In this document: one piece after another, positions 9,490 through 18,254 of the stretch
Numbering within the stretch: the first letter of the stretch is position 1
Layout of the letters: each line of letters opens with the position of its first letter
Origin: Pseudomonas sp. GV085
GTDB taxonomy: Bacteria > Pseudomonadota > Gammaproteobacteria > Pseudomonadales > Pseudomonadaceae
Reading direction: 5' to 3'
DNA length: 64,000 nucleotides
Assembly (NCBI RefSeq): GCF_003050925.1
Contig: NZ_QAOV01000001.1
Location: forward strand, 310,001 to 374,000
Notes under the pieces: generated by a model
The model's input: the letters and a program-made list of their open reading frames with translations, nothing else
Database searches by the model: none
What the model was told of the DNA's origin: nothing
Made by a program: the position numbers and the translations under genes

Positions 9490-10649
9490 AGGGCGTTCCT
9501 CAAGGTTTGCAGGTGGGCGACCTGACGGCTGAATTCAACGCTGGAAAGCCGTTGCTTCGGTCGCGGGCTCATGGCCTGGCTGATGGCGCGTGTGGGTTGG
9601 CCGGTCAGGCGCGCGAGCACCAGCCATTGTTCGGCGACGGCGAGCTGTTCAAAACCGGGATGGCGACGCCGCACGCGCCGCAGGATGTCCTGCTGCAAGG
9701 CTTGCAGCAGGCCGGCCTGACCGTTGCGGCGCAACAGGAAGTCGGCACTGGCGCGCAGGTGCTCCTGCAGTTGCCGGCGTGCTTTCGGCGCCGGCTCAAG
9801 CAATGGCCCCTGACGCACACCGAAGTGCCAGAAACCCAGGCCGATCAAAGCGAACAACGCGACCAGCGCCTGGGGAAAGTAACGCAGCAGCAAGGTCGGC
9901 AGGCTGTCGTGATCGGTGTTGAAGATCAGCGTCACGCGGGTGTCGGCGGTCAGGTACCAAAGCAGCCAGGCGTTGTCGTACCGGTCGATGGCCGGGGTTT
10001 TCCACAAGTCGGCATCGGTGACCACGATGATCGAGCCGAGGCCGTATTTGAGTTGCATCATGTGCGTGGCCCTGGCGCTGTTGGCCCAGGCCTGGGCGAG
10101 GTTTTTCGGGTCTTCGAGATGGAACGCGGTATCGAAACCGGCATAGGCCGGGGCGTCTTCGTTTTCCAGATAGAGCTTGGTCAGTTGCGGGTACGGATCG
10201 TCACCGACATCCGGCGGCGGGTCCTTGAGGTCTTTGCTCAGAGATTGGTGCAGTTGCACCCGATCGAGCAGCAGGTCATTGCTATGGCCGATTTTTTCAT
10301 CCCACAGCGATTCGGCGACGAACAGAAGCCGCCCGCCGGCCCGGGTCCAGTTCAGCACCTGGTCGATCTGCCGTGGGGTCATGTTGTAGCGATCCCCGAG
10401 CAACAGCAGGCTGTGTTGATGCGGGTCGAGGCTGGGCAGGATGTCGAGGCCGTTGGCGTGGTCGACGCTCAGGCCTTGCTTGCGCAGGAACAGCTCCGCC
10501 GCCAGATATGGGTTGGCCCTGGCTTCGGGGGAGGGACCGTGGTCGATGTCGGTCTGGTAGGGGGTTGCCTTGAGGTACAGATAAAAGCCCAGCGTCGCCA
10601 GCAACACGGCGACCAACGCAGCGGCTATCGACCCCCAGCGCCGATTCAA
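9486..10649 (-). CDS. DUF4350 domain membrane protein
   Basis: A 387-residue protein with one N-terminal membrane helix (~8-26, AAALVAVLLATLGFYLYL), a large domain with a Rossmann-like start (HSLLLLGDRYNMTPRQIDQVLNW, then GGRLLFVAESLWDE), and a second helix near 270 (VALFALIGLGFWHFGV) followed by a helical tail. The first ~250 residues after the anchor would be periplasmic. DUF4350 proteins accompany MoxR/DUF58/DUF4129 clusters, as here. It overlaps the genes on both sides by 4 bp. No enzymatic residues can be assigned. Confidence 0.85.
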   Translation of the reverse strand: MNRRWGSIAAALVAVLLATLGFYLYLKATPYQTDIDHGPSPEARANPYLAAELFLRKQGLSVDHANGLDILPSLDPHQHSLLLLGDRYNMTPRQIDQVLNWTRAGGRLLFVAESLWDEKIGHSNDLLLDRVQLHQSLSKDLKDPPPDVGDDPYPQLTKLYLENEDAPAYAGFDTAFHLEDPKNLAQAWANSARATHMMQLKYGLGSIIVVTDADLWKTPAIDRYDNAWLLWYLTADTRVTLIFNTDHDSLPTLLLRYFPQALVALFALIGLGFWHFGVRQGPLLEPAPKARRQLQEHLRASADFLLRRNGQAGLLQALQQDILRRVRRRHPGFEQLAVAEQWLVLARLTGQPTRAISQAMSPRPKQRLSSVEFSRQVAHLQTLRNAL

Positions 10650-12190
10650 CGGACAACCTGCGAGCCGAACAGAATGCGCCAGCCGTTACACAGTTCCTGC
10701 TGCACCTGAGCGGGCGGCAGGCGATGACCGTAGGCCATGTTTTGCCAGTGCCCGGTCAGGTTTTTGCTGTAGGCCAGCAAGGCCGGTTGCTGTAATAGCT
10801 CGATACGCTGGAGCACCTGGCCTTCAGTGTCGGCGGACTTGAGCGCGATGTTGAAGTCGTGCAACAGGTGGCTGAGCAGGGCGCGATAAAGCAGACCAAG
10901 CGCTTCGCGTGGATGAGTCTGCCAAAGACTTTCGGCGTGGGCGGCGATGTCGGCGGGCAGGGATTCGGGCTTGAGGTCCATGCCGAATGCCTGCTGCGGT
11001 AACGGTCCCGTGGCTCTGTTGACGGGGATTGGTCGAAGGCTGACGAACGCCTGCAACCCGTCGCGATAGCGCCAGATCAACAGGCCGACGGCACCTATGA
11101 CGATGCCCCACAGCACGATTTCAATCAGGGTCGCCAATGCCCCGAAGCGTTGCCCCTCGAACAGCTTCAACAGGGCCTTCAACCATTGCGGTGTCTTGCC
11201 ATTATCCGCGGCTTCAGCACTCGATTGTTCTTCGCCAAAGCGGTAGCGCGTCACCGTTTCCCGGTTCTTGAAGGGCGGCTGTTCGAGGATCGACTTGATG
11301 CTGTCCCTGGAGGCCTGGCTGGTCAGGGGCTGGTCCAGCAGGCGCGGGCTGTCGGGTGAGATGGCCGGTTCGGCGGCCCACAGGTTGTGGGTGGTCGGCA
11401 CCTGCAAAATCACGGCCATCAACAGGACAGCGCCTGCACTGGTGAGGCGCTGGCGCATTCGGCGGAACACCAGTTCGATATCCCAGGCCTCCAGCACGGT
11501 GCGCCGGTTCAGGTAAAGGCTGAAGCCGCAGGCGACATAGATCGGCTCCCAGACCACCAGCACCAGTGCATAAAAGCCGTTGGTCAGGTGTTCCAGCCAA
11601 CGCCAGTCCTGGTTGGCCGCCGAGATCAGCGACTGCCAGCTCCAGTCGAGCGCGACCTGCTGTGGCAGGAGTAGATAGAACAGCACCATCAAGCCGATCC
11701 ACAACGCGCCCTCCAGGTGCGCACCGATGATCGTCAGCCAGCGTGCGGCGCCGGCGTCTCGCTGCAACAGCACCTGTAGGCGCTGTTGCCGTTGCTGCCC
11801 GTGGAGTCCTTCGAGCTGCACCACCGGCATGACGAAGCTGCGGTGCAAACTCAGGCGTCTCCAGGTCAGGCTGGCCAGCAATTGCGGTTTGAGCAGGCGC
11901 GGCCATTGGTGCAGGGCCTGCTTGAGCGTGGGCGTTTCACCGAACATGGCTTTGGACAGGATGTACAAGGGCAAGCGTTCGAACGCCGGCTTCAGCCACC
12001 AGAAAATGAACACGGCGAGCGAGGGCGAATCCCGGAATCCCCAACTGAGCAGCACGAAAATGGGCAAGGTGACCATGGCCCAACTGGTCATTAACAGGCG
12101 TCGGTGGCGCTGGCTCAGGAGCACCCCGAGGTCCATGGCTTCCCAGGTCGAGCGCGGGCGAATCACCACCGTGGCGTCACTCAGGCGCAT
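10646..12190 (-). CDS. DUF4129 domain membrane protein
   Basis: A 514-residue multi-pass protein. Several hydrophobic helices occupy residues ~30-65, 160-240 and 245-270, followed by a soluble loop, one more helix (~355-375, LIEIVLWGIVIGAVGLLIW) and a C-terminal DUF4129 domain (SLWQTHPREALGLLYRALLS). DUF4129 is usually found at the end of membrane transglutaminase-like proteins; no transglutaminase Cys-His-Asp core is visible here, so only the membrane scaffold and tail remain. It overlaps the SpoIIM-like gene by 14 bp and the DUF4350 gene by 4 bp, marking one operon. Confidence 0.83.
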   Translation of the reverse strand: MRLSDATVVIRPRSTWEAMDLGVLLSQRHRRLLMTSWAMVTLPIFVLLSWGFRDSPSLAVFIFWWLKPAFERLPLYILSKAMFGETPTLKQALHQWPRLLKPQLLASLTWRRLSLHRSFVMPVVQLEGLHGQQRQQRLQVLLQRDAGAARWLTIIGAHLEGALWIGLMVLFYLLLPQQVALDWSWQSLISAANQDWRWLEHLTNGFYALVLVVWEPIYVACGFSLYLNRRTVLEAWDIELVFRRMRQRLTSAGAVLLMAVILQVPTTHNLWAAEPAISPDSPRLLDQPLTSQASRDSIKSILEQPPFKNRETVTRYRFGEEQSSAEAADNGKTPQWLKALLKLFEGQRFGALATLIEIVLWGIVIGAVGLLIWRYRDGLQAFVSLRPIPVNRATGPLPQQAFGMDLKPESLPADIAAHAESLWQTHPREALGLLYRALLSHLLHDFNIALKSADTEGQVLQRIELLQQPALLAYSKNLTGHWQNMAYGHRLPPAQVQQELCNGWRILFGSQVVR

Positions 12191-13154
12191 GGCGGCGACG
12201 TCCGGCGAACACGAGATAAACCACCACCAGCAGCCAGAGCGCGGCGCCGACCAAGTACTTGGTCTGGTGCGAAGGGCCGGTCATTGACGACCAATAGGCT
12301 TCGATAAAGGCCGCGATCAACAGAAACAGCATGACCCCGCAGATCAGCAGCACGCTCTTGCGCGCCGCCAATCGCAAGGCCTCGCCCCGTGGCAGGCGCC
12401 CCGGGGCGATCAACGCCCAGCCCAGCTTCAGGCCAGCGGCACCGGCCAGGGCGATGGCGCTGAGTTCGAAAGCGCCATGGCCGATCACGAATGACCAAAA
12501 GGTTTGCCCGTAGCCGACGTAGGTCAGGTGCCCGGCCACCGCCCCGATCATCAGGCCGTTGAAAATCAGGAAAAACACGCTGCCCAGGCCGAACAGCAAA
12601 CCACTGGCGAAGGTCTGAAAGGCGATGCCGATGTTGTGCATGATGTAGTAGCCGAACATCGCCCAGTCCTCACTGGCGGCCCGCTCCGCCGTGCGCCCGA
12701 GGTGACCGGCAACGGGGTCGTACATGCTTTGCATCTCACTGACCTGTTCGGCGGGGATCAGGTTGTAGACCAGATCCGGGTACAGGTACACCAGCAGCGC
12801 GAAACCGGCCAGGCTGGCAAAGAACATCAGGCTGGCGGCGAGGACGAAACGCCACTGTTCGCGCACCAGTCGCGGAAAGTCGGCCAGGATGAATGCCAGC
12901 ATGTCGGCCGCCAGGCGGCTGCGGTGTCGGTAAAGCTGTTGATGCCCGCGCAGCACTTGTTGCTGTAAGACTTCGATCAGAAAACTGCTGTAGCCACGCT
13001 CCCGTGCGAGTGCCAAGTGTTGGCAGAGACGTCGGTAATCCTTTGGGAAACTGCTGGTGTCGGTGACTTTGCCGTCGCGTTCCAACTGCTCGAGCAGGTG
13101 GGAGAAGCGGTCCCATTCGGCCTTGTGCCGGCTTTCAAACAGGCTTTGCTTCAT
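12177..13154 (-). CDS. SpoIIM-like (stage II sporulation protein M family) membrane protein
   Basis: A 325-residue protein with a helical cytoplasmic N-terminus (~1-95, including LARERGYSSFLIEVLQQQVL) and about five membrane helices after residue 100. It has the family pattern YIMHNIGIAFQTFASGLLFGLGS, with the typical N-x-x-I-A-F core, and later VIGHGAFELSAI. In Firmicutes SpoIIM works with SpoIID/P in peptidoglycan remodelling during engulfment. Non-sporulating bacteria carry relatives next to RDD and MoxR genes with no known role. It overlaps the RDD gene by 4 bp (ATGA). Confidence 0.86.
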   Translation of the reverse strand: MKQSLFESRHKAEWDRFSHLLEQLERDGKVTDTSSFPKDYRRLCQHLALARERGYSSFLIEVLQQQVLRGHQQLYRHRSRLAADMLAFILADFPRLVREQWRFVLAASLMFFASLAGFALLVYLYPDLVYNLIPAEQVSEMQSMYDPVAGHLGRTAERAASEDWAMFGYYIMHNIGIAFQTFASGLLFGLGSVFFLIFNGLMIGAVAGHLTYVGYGQTFWSFVIGHGAFELSAIALAGAAGLKLGWALIAPGRLPRGEALRLAARKSVLLICGVMLFLLIAAFIEAYWSSMTGPSHQTKYLVGAALWLLVVVYLVFAGRRRHAPE

Positions 13155-13876
13155 GTCGGCCCCAGCAAGCCGCGGGCGATGCCATTGAGCTCGGTCACCG
13201 CCTGTGCAGGCTGGACTTTTAATGGTTGGGCGAGGATCGCGGCCAGTTCATTGACCCGCGCCTGGGAGAGTTCGCCCTGGCGCTCGGTAAACCCGAGAAT
13301 CGCCTGTTGCTCGGTGAGTGTCAGGGCAAAGGCCGGGCGGCGGGGCTGGGCTTCAGGGGGTTCGGGGCGGGTGTGCGATTGTTCGCGGTAGATCACCAGG
13401 GTCCCGGCGGCGATATCGCCGAGGCGCTTGAAGTGGGGATGTTGCAGGCAACTGATGGCCCCGAGGAAGTAACCGAAGGGCAACAGGTCAACAACGCGCA
13501 GCAGGTTGCGCAGCAGCGAAGCGGACCAGCCAACCGGGGTGCCATCGTCGTGCACCACCTGCAGTCCCATCCATTGCTTGCCTGGCGAGCGGCCGTGGTT
13601 CAGTACCTCGAACAGCACCATGTACCACCAATTCACTACGAACAGCAGGATCGAACCGAGCCCGGCGCCCAGTTTGCCGAGCATCGCCAGTGCTATGAAC
13701 AGCACGCCCAGGACCAGGCCGCGCAAACCAAGATCGATGGAGAATGCCAGCGCGCGGACCATCAGCCCGGCTGGCCGCAGTGGCAGGTCGACGCCCTCCG
13801 GTGTTTCGACCTGGTACCGCGTATCCAGTGGCGGTGACAGCGGCGCGTTCCCTGGCAGTGCTGTGGTCTCGAGCAT
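13151..13876 (-). CDS. RDD family membrane protein
   Basis: A 241-residue protein starting at ATG 13876 (MLETTAL); the TTG two codons earlier has no better ribosome site. Three or more hydrophobic helices (~45-75, 78-95 and 130-150) carry the RDD-family features: an early Arg-Ala segment (GLMVRALAFSIDLGLRG), a Lys-Gln-Trp turn (GRSPGKQWMGLQVV) and RLGDIAAGTLVIYR. A C-terminal polar tail of ~75 residues is probably cytoplasmic. It is the first gene of the six-gene minus-strand unit, and the 186 bp to sbcB on its upstream side should hold the operon promoter. Confidence 0.85.
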   Translation of the reverse strand: MLETTALPGNAPLSPPLDTRYQVETPEGVDLPLRPAGLMVRALAFSIDLGLRGLVLGVLFIALAMLGKLGAGLGSILLFVVNWWYMVLFEVLNHGRSPGKQWMGLQVVHDDGTPVGWSASLLRNLLRVVDLLPFGYFLGAISCLQHPHFKRLGDIAAGTLVIYREQSHTRPEPPEAQPRRPAFALTLTEQQAILGFTERQGELSQARVNELAAILAQPLKVQPAQAVTELNGIARGLLGPT

Positions 13877-14062
13877 GGGCAACCTGACGATGTGGCCTGG
13901 ATCGGGATTCTTTGTCCATCCGATGCTAGCAGCCTATACGGGGGAGACGACATAACTATGTAGTGCATGGCGAGTCGCGCAAGGTGCTTGAATGACAAGA
14001 CTACTGGCCGGGGCGGGAGGTGAACGCCTAGACTTTGCCGATCTTCAGTTCAGGAATCGCCC

Positions 14063-15493
14063 GTGACCTCCATCTTCTGGTACGACTACGAAACCACTGG
14101 CATCAATCCCCGTTGCGACCGTCCGTTGCAAATGGCCGGCCTGCGCACCGACTTCGATCTCAATGAAATCGACGCGCCGGTCAATCTTTACTGCCAGCCC
14201 AGTGACGACATCCTGCCGCATCCTGCCGCCTGCACCATCACCGGAATCACCCCCGGGCAACTGCAGGCGCAAGGCTTGAGCGAAGCCGATTTCATGACCC
14301 GGGTGCATGCGCAACTGGCCGCGCCCGGTACCTGTGGCGCGGGGTATAACACCTTGCGTTTCGACGACGAGATGACCCGCTACAGCCTGTACCGAAACTT
14401 TTTCGACCCTTATGCGCGGGAATGGCAGGGCGGCAACAGCCGCTGGGACCTGATCGATGTGGTGCGCGCCGCCTATGCCTTGCGCCCCGATGGCCTGGTC
14501 TGGCCGACCGATGACGAGGGGCGGGTCACGCTCAAGCTCGAACGCCTGACCGCTGCCAACGGCATCGACCATGGCAATGCCCACGAAGCGCTGTCGGACG
14601 TTCGCGCGACGATCGCCCTGGCGCGCCTGATACGGGAAAAACAGCCAAAACTGTACGACTGGCTGTTTCAACTGCGCAGCAAGCAAAAAGTCATGGACCA
14701 GATACGCCTGCTGCAACCGCTGGTGCATGTTTCCGGACGTTTTTCGGCCGCGCGCAGCTATGTGGGTGTGGTGTTGCCGCTGGCCTGGCACCCGCGCAAC
14801 AAGAACGCCCTGATTGTCTGTGACCTGCACCTCGATCCCCAGGGCTTGCTCGATCTGGATGCCGAAAGCTTGCGTCAGCGCTTGTATACCCGCCGTGACG
14901 AGCTGGCCGAAGGCGAGTTGCCGGTGCCGTTGAAGCTGATTCACATCAACAAGTGCCCGGTGGTGGCACCGTTGTCGGTACTTCGCCAGGAAGATCAGCA
15001 GCGTCTGGGGCTGGATATGGCGCTGTATCAGCAGCGAGTGTTGCAGCTCAATGACGCCAGGAAAGTTTGGCTGGATAAAATCCTGGCGATCTATGCTCGC
15101 GAAGATTTTTCCCAGAGCCAGGATCCGGAGCAACAGTTATATGATGGATTTATCGGTGATCGGGATCGGCGATTGTGCGAGCAAGTCAGAACCGTTGACC
15201 CGGTACAATTGGCACAACAGCAGTGGCCTTTCGATGACGAACGTTTGCCTGAATTGCTGTTTCGATATCGCGCACGTAACTTTTCCGACACGTTGAATTC
15301 CGAGGAGCAAGAACGCTGGCGAATATTCTGTCAGAAACGTTTGTCAGAACCCGAGTGGGGGGCGCCAAATACCCTTGAAAGTTTTGTAGAGACCGCGGCC
15401 CAATTGAGCGTTAGTGCTACTCCGTTTCAGCAGGGGGTGCTCAGCGAGTGGCAGGATTATGTCCAGGGATTGCGTCAGCGTTTGCGTCTTTGA
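14063..15493 (+). CDS. sbcB: Exodeoxyribonuclease I
   Basis: A 476-residue single-strand 3'-5' exonuclease of the DEDD superfamily, used in mismatch repair and recombination. It begins with GTG and reads TSIFWYDYETTGINP, which contains the first catalytic Asp-Glu pair. HEALSDVRATIALARL supplies a later acidic residue, followed by an SH3-like and a helical C-terminal domain (RYRARNFSDTLNSEEQERW). Length matches E. coli ExoI (475). It is divergent from the RDD operon and convergent with mvaT, the same order as PAO1 sbcB-mvaT as I recall it. Confidence 0.95.
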   Translation: MTSIFWYDYETTGINPRCDRPLQMAGLRTDFDLNEIDAPVNLYCQPSDDILPHPAACTITGITPGQLQAQGLSEADFMTRVHAQLAAPGTCGAGYNTLRFDDEMTRYSLYRNFFDPYAREWQGGNSRWDLIDVVRAAYALRPDGLVWPTDDEGRVTLKLERLTAANGIDHGNAHEALSDVRATIALARLIREKQPKLYDWLFQLRSKQKVMDQIRLLQPLVHVSGRFSAARSYVGVVLPLAWHPRNKNALIVCDLHLDPQGLLDLDAESLRQRLYTRRDELAEGELPVPLKLIHINKCPVVAPLSVLRQEDQQRLGLDMALYQQRVLQLNDARKVWLDKILAIYAREDFSQSQDPEQQLYDGFIGDRDRRLCEQVRTVDPVQLAQQQWPFDDERLPELLFRYRARNFSDTLNSEEQERWRIFCQKRLSEPEWGAPNTLESFVETAAQLSVSATPFQQGVLSEWQDYVQGLRQRLRL

Positions 15494-15524
15494 AATCGAA
15501 CATGCCAGGGCTTAAAACACCGGG

Positions 15525-15559
15525 CATAAAAAACGCCAGCATTTGCTGGCGTTTTTTTT
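15525..15559. terminator. Bidirectional intrinsic terminator between sbcB and mvaT
   Basis: AAAAAACGCCAGC, a 4-nt ATTT loop, then GCTGGCGTTTTTTTT. The T-run after the stem and the A-run before it let it end both sbcB (plus) and mvaT (minus). Confidence 0.92.
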
Positions 15560-15591
15560 GTCACGGATCCGTCTGCGACAAGCTCTGAAGC

Positions 15592-15969
15592 TTAGCCCAG
15601 CAGGGTAGCCCAGCCTTCCACCACGTCACCGCCCCACTTGGCTTTCCACTCTTTCAGAGTCTTGTGGTTGCCACCTTTGGTTTCGATGACTTCACCGTTG
15701 TGCGGGTTTTTGTATTGTTTAACTTTGCGAGCACGCTTGGTGCCGGTAGTTTTCACTGCGCCGCCGCGTGGTGCCTTGGTTTTGGATTCTGGATCCAACA
15801 GCGCGATGATGTCGCGCAGGGATTTCGAGTATTCACCCATCAGGGTGCGCAGTTTGCCTTCGAATTCCAGCTCGGTTTGCAGTTTGTCGTCTTGGGACAG
15901 GTTCTTCAAACGGGCTTGCAGCTCTTTGATAGCTTCTTCGGTGGCGCGATATTCGTTGATCAAGGACAT
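15592..15969 (-). CDS. mvaT: MvaT, H-NS-like xenogeneic silencer
   Basis: A 125-residue nucleoid protein. ATG 15969 (MSLINEYRATEEAIKEL) matches the known family start; the longer frame to 16017 is untranslated leader. Residues 1-60 form the coiled-coil oligomerisation region. A basic linker (TKRARKVKQYKNP) leads into the DNA-binding domain with GGNHKTLKEWKAKWG, the minor-groove-inserting part of the MvaT fold. It silences AT-rich acquired DNA and would be expected to act on loci such as the AT-rich Tc genes at the left end. It is flanked by sbcB and purU, as in other pseudomonads. Confidence 0.96.
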   Translation of the reverse strand: MSLINEYRATEEAIKELQARLKNLSQDDKLQTELEFEGKLRTLMGEYSKSLRDIIALLDPESKTKAPRGGAVKTTGTKRARKVKQYKNPHNGEVIETKGGNHKTLKEWKAKWGGDVVEGWATLLG

Positions 15970-16304
15970 GTGGACTACCTTATGTTGTGCGCTGGATGGC
16001 AGGTGACAGTGCGGCAATAATAGTCACGGTGTTTCATCAAGTAAACATTTAAGCCAACTTTATTTAATTTAATTGCTGTGTCTTTGGCGCACGTCGGTAA
16101 TGCATGTATTAGTGTGGTCCAGGTCTGCCGGATATACATAAATTAACATTTGACCGGTACCGCTAGAGCATTCGGGCGAACCGCCACGGGCGCTGTCCGT
16201 CCTGCCGCTCTGACCTTCGGGGAGGGCAAACGTCAACAATACTGCAGTTTTGCTGCGCAATCGCTAGAATGGCGGCCTTTGCGAAGTTCTGGAGTTCCCC
16301 CCTC
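15970..16304. promoter_or_regulatory. AT-rich divergent promoter region mvaT/purU
   Basis: A 335-bp divergent region without a gene. The mvaT-proximal part (16018-16075) is strongly AT-rich (CATTTAAGCC, TTTATTTAATTTAATTG), the kind of tract MvaT itself binds, which fits autorepression. Nearer purU, TAGAAT at 16265-16270 could serve as a -10 box, but no good -35 is seen. Confidence 0.5.
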
Positions 16305-17153
16305 ATGCGCACCTTTCGTCTGGTGATTTCTTGCCCGGACCGTGTTGGCATCGTTGCCAAAGTCAGTAACTTTCTGGCATCACACAACGGCTGGATCACT
16401 GAAGCGAGCCATCACTCGGACAACCTCAGTGGCTGGTTCTTCATGCGTCACGAGATCCGTGCCGACTCCCTGCCATTTGGTATCGAAGCGTTTCGCGAAG
16501 CCTTTGCCCCGATCGCCGAAGAGTTCTCGATGGACTGGCGCATCACCGATACCGAACAAAAGAAACGCGTGGTCCTGATGGCCAGCCGCGAGTCGCACTG
16601 CCTGGCCGACTTGCTGCACCGCTGGCACAGCGATGAACTGGACTGCGAAATTTCCTGTGTGATTTCCAACCATGATGACTTGCGCAGCATGGTGGAGTGG
16701 CACGGCATTCCGTACTACCACGTCCCGGTCAATCCGCAGGACAAGCAGCCGGCCTTCGCCGAGGTTTCGCGCCTGGTCAAACAGCATGACGCCGAAGTGG
16801 TGGTGCTTGCCCGTTACATGCAAATCCTGCCGCCGCAGTTGTGCCGTGAATACGCGCACAAGGTCATCAACATTCACCACAGCTTCCTGCCGTCGTTCGT
16901 CGGTGCCAAACCGTATCACCAGGCCTCCCTGCGTGGCGTGAAGCTGATCGGCGCGACCTGCCACTATGTGACCGAAGAGCTGGATGCCGGCCCGATCATC
17001 GAGCAGGACGTGGTGCGCGTCAGCCACAGTGACAGCATCGAAGACATGGTGCGTTTCGGCCGCGATGTCGAGAAGATGGTGCTGGCCCGTGGCCTGCGTT
17101 ATCACCTGGAAGACCGGGTGCTGGTACACGGCAACAAAACCGTCGTCTTCTGA
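16305..17153 (+). CDS. purU: Formyltetrahydrofolate deformylase
   Basis: A 282-residue enzyme that hydrolyses 10-formyl-THF to formate and THF, balancing the one-carbon pool and feeding PurT. Start ATG 16305 (MRTFRLVIS) has GGAG about 10 nt upstream and fits the family; the upstream in-frame ATG at 16269 has none. An ACT domain spans ~1-80 (CPDRVGIVAKVSNFL). The formyltransferase-like catalytic domain has VINIHHSFLPSF (His and Asn of the active site) and the Asp in ELDAGPIIEQD. Confidence 0.95.
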   Translation: MRTFRLVISCPDRVGIVAKVSNFLASHNGWITEASHHSDNLSGWFFMRHEIRADSLPFGIEAFREAFAPIAEEFSMDWRITDTEQKKRVVLMASRESHCLADLLHRWHSDELDCEISCVISNHDDLRSMVEWHGIPYYHVPVNPQDKQPAFAEVSRLVKQHDAEVVVLARYMQILPPQLCREYAHKVINIHHSFLPSFVGAKPYHQASLRGVKLIGATCHYVTEELDAGPIIEQDVVRVSHSDSIEDMVRFGRDVEKMVLARGLRYHLEDRVLVHGNKTVVF

Positions 17154-17178
17154 CAGACCTGCGGCACAGTTGAAATTC

Positions 17179-17216
17179 GAAGGGCCTGGGCGTTCAATCG
17201 CTTCAGGCCCTTCGCC
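17179..17216 (+). terminator. Stem-loop after purU, possible terminator
   Basis: GAAGGGCCTG (17179-17188) pairs perfectly with CAGGCCCTTC (17204-17213) across a 15-nt loop. The downstream T-run is short (GCCGTTT), so termination may be weak or read through into the small gene at 17234. Confidence 0.55.
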
Positions 17217-17233
17217 GTTTCTGCACCGAGGAC

Positions 17234-17416
17234 ATGACCATGACCGATCCACTGGACAAAGCCACCTCCAAGGCTCCCGCCACGCTGGGCGAGGGTTGCC
17301 TGAGCCGCTACGACCCGGATGACATGGGGCCTGAAACGGGTACGGAGTTTCCTGATGCCGCGCAGTTGTGGGAGCAGTTGCAGCAAGAGCCCGAGGACAA
17401 ACCCAGGCCTGTCTGA
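17234..17416 (+). CDS. Small acidic conserved hypothetical protein
   Basis: A 60-residue protein, or 58 if the second ATG at 17240 is used; CGAGG lies just before the first. It is acidic and soluble with no membrane segment: LGEGCLSRYDPDDMGPETG followed by an amphipathic C-terminus AAQLWEQLQQEPEDKP. I do not recognise a domain. Its own ribosome site, clean codon use and position between purU and the convergent DUF2334 gene suggest it is real. The function is unknown. Confidence 0.6.
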   Translation: MTMTDPLDKATSKAPATLGEGCLSRYDPDDMGPETGTEFPDAAQLWEQLQQEPEDKPRPV

Positions 17417-17477
17417 GTTTCATCAACGTTATCAGCACCGCCCGCGAGCAGGTTAACGAGCAACTGCAGTCCGCGAC

Positions 17478-18254
17478 TCATGCCGCACGACCCACACGGT
17501 CGTTTTGCAGCGCCAGCCACTGGGCCTTGGTCATCGGAACACGTCCGTTGTCGAGCAGGCGCTCGAGGGTTTGTAGCCAGTATCGGCGCGAAAACTCATG
17601 GCGCATGTCCACCGGGTGCAGGCCCAGGCGAATCACCGGCGCCTGCTGCCAGCGTTGTTCACGGCGGTCGCTGACGAGCTTCGATACGCCTCGGCGCCAG
17701 ACACTGCGCGCACTCCACACCAGCCCCGGCGCCTCGAACGCGGTGAAATCCGGCAGCCGGTACAAGTGCTGCGAGTCGCTGGTGTAACTCAACGGCAATT
17801 GGCGCAATGCCTGGCGGGTGCCTTGGCTCATCAGCCAGGCAGGGGCGACGAACCCCTCCAGCGGCCAGTCATGGCGGTGGAACATCTCGATGCCCGAACG
17901 CAAGCGGGCAAGGGCGGCTTCCTGCGACAAAGGGTAAAACTCGCCTTCGTGGGTGTAGACCCGACGCATGAACCAGTCTCGGGGATTGCTGGCCATCGGC
18001 CCGTCGTCGCAGTGGAAGTAGCCATGCAGCGCCAGTTCGTCGCCCCGGGCGAGCCTGGTACTGAGCTGGTGGCGAAATTGCGGATGGGCGTCAAGGTTGT
18101 TGTGTTTGTGGAAGTCCGGCACCACCAGCCAGGTGATCGGCACGCCATCCAAAGCGTCGACGGCTTTGACGAACGGCTGGTAATCGGCCCAGGTTAGCGG
18201 TGCCACGTCGTGCAGTACCAGCAGTAAGGCGGGACTGTTCATGGACTCAACCAT
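17478..18254 (-). CDS. DUF2334 polysaccharide deacetylase-like protein
   Basis: A 258-residue protein if read from ATG 18254, or 254 from ATG 18242. It has the carbohydrate esterase 4-like layout: an early LLVLHDVAPLTWADY, with the HD pair that normally binds metal, then DELALHGYFHCDDGP (H-x-x-x-H metal motif) and a late IRLGLHPVDMRH. There is no signal peptide, so it should act in the cytoplasm. The first ATG overlaps the glycosyltransferase stop by 8 bp, so the two are probably co-translated. The substrate is unknown. Confidence 0.85.
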   Translation of the reverse strand: MVESMNSPALLLVLHDVAPLTWADYQPFVKAVDALDGVPITWLVVPDFHKHNNLDAHPQFRHQLSTRLARGDELALHGYFHCDDGPMASNPRDWFMRRVYTHEGEFYPLSQEAALARLRSGIEMFHRHDWPLEGFVAPAWLMSQGTRQALRQLPLSYTSDSQHLYRLPDFTAFEAPGLVWSARSVWRRGVSKLVSDRREQRWQQAPVIRLGLHPVDMRHEFSRRYWLQTLERLLDNGRVPMTKAQWLALQNDRVGRAA

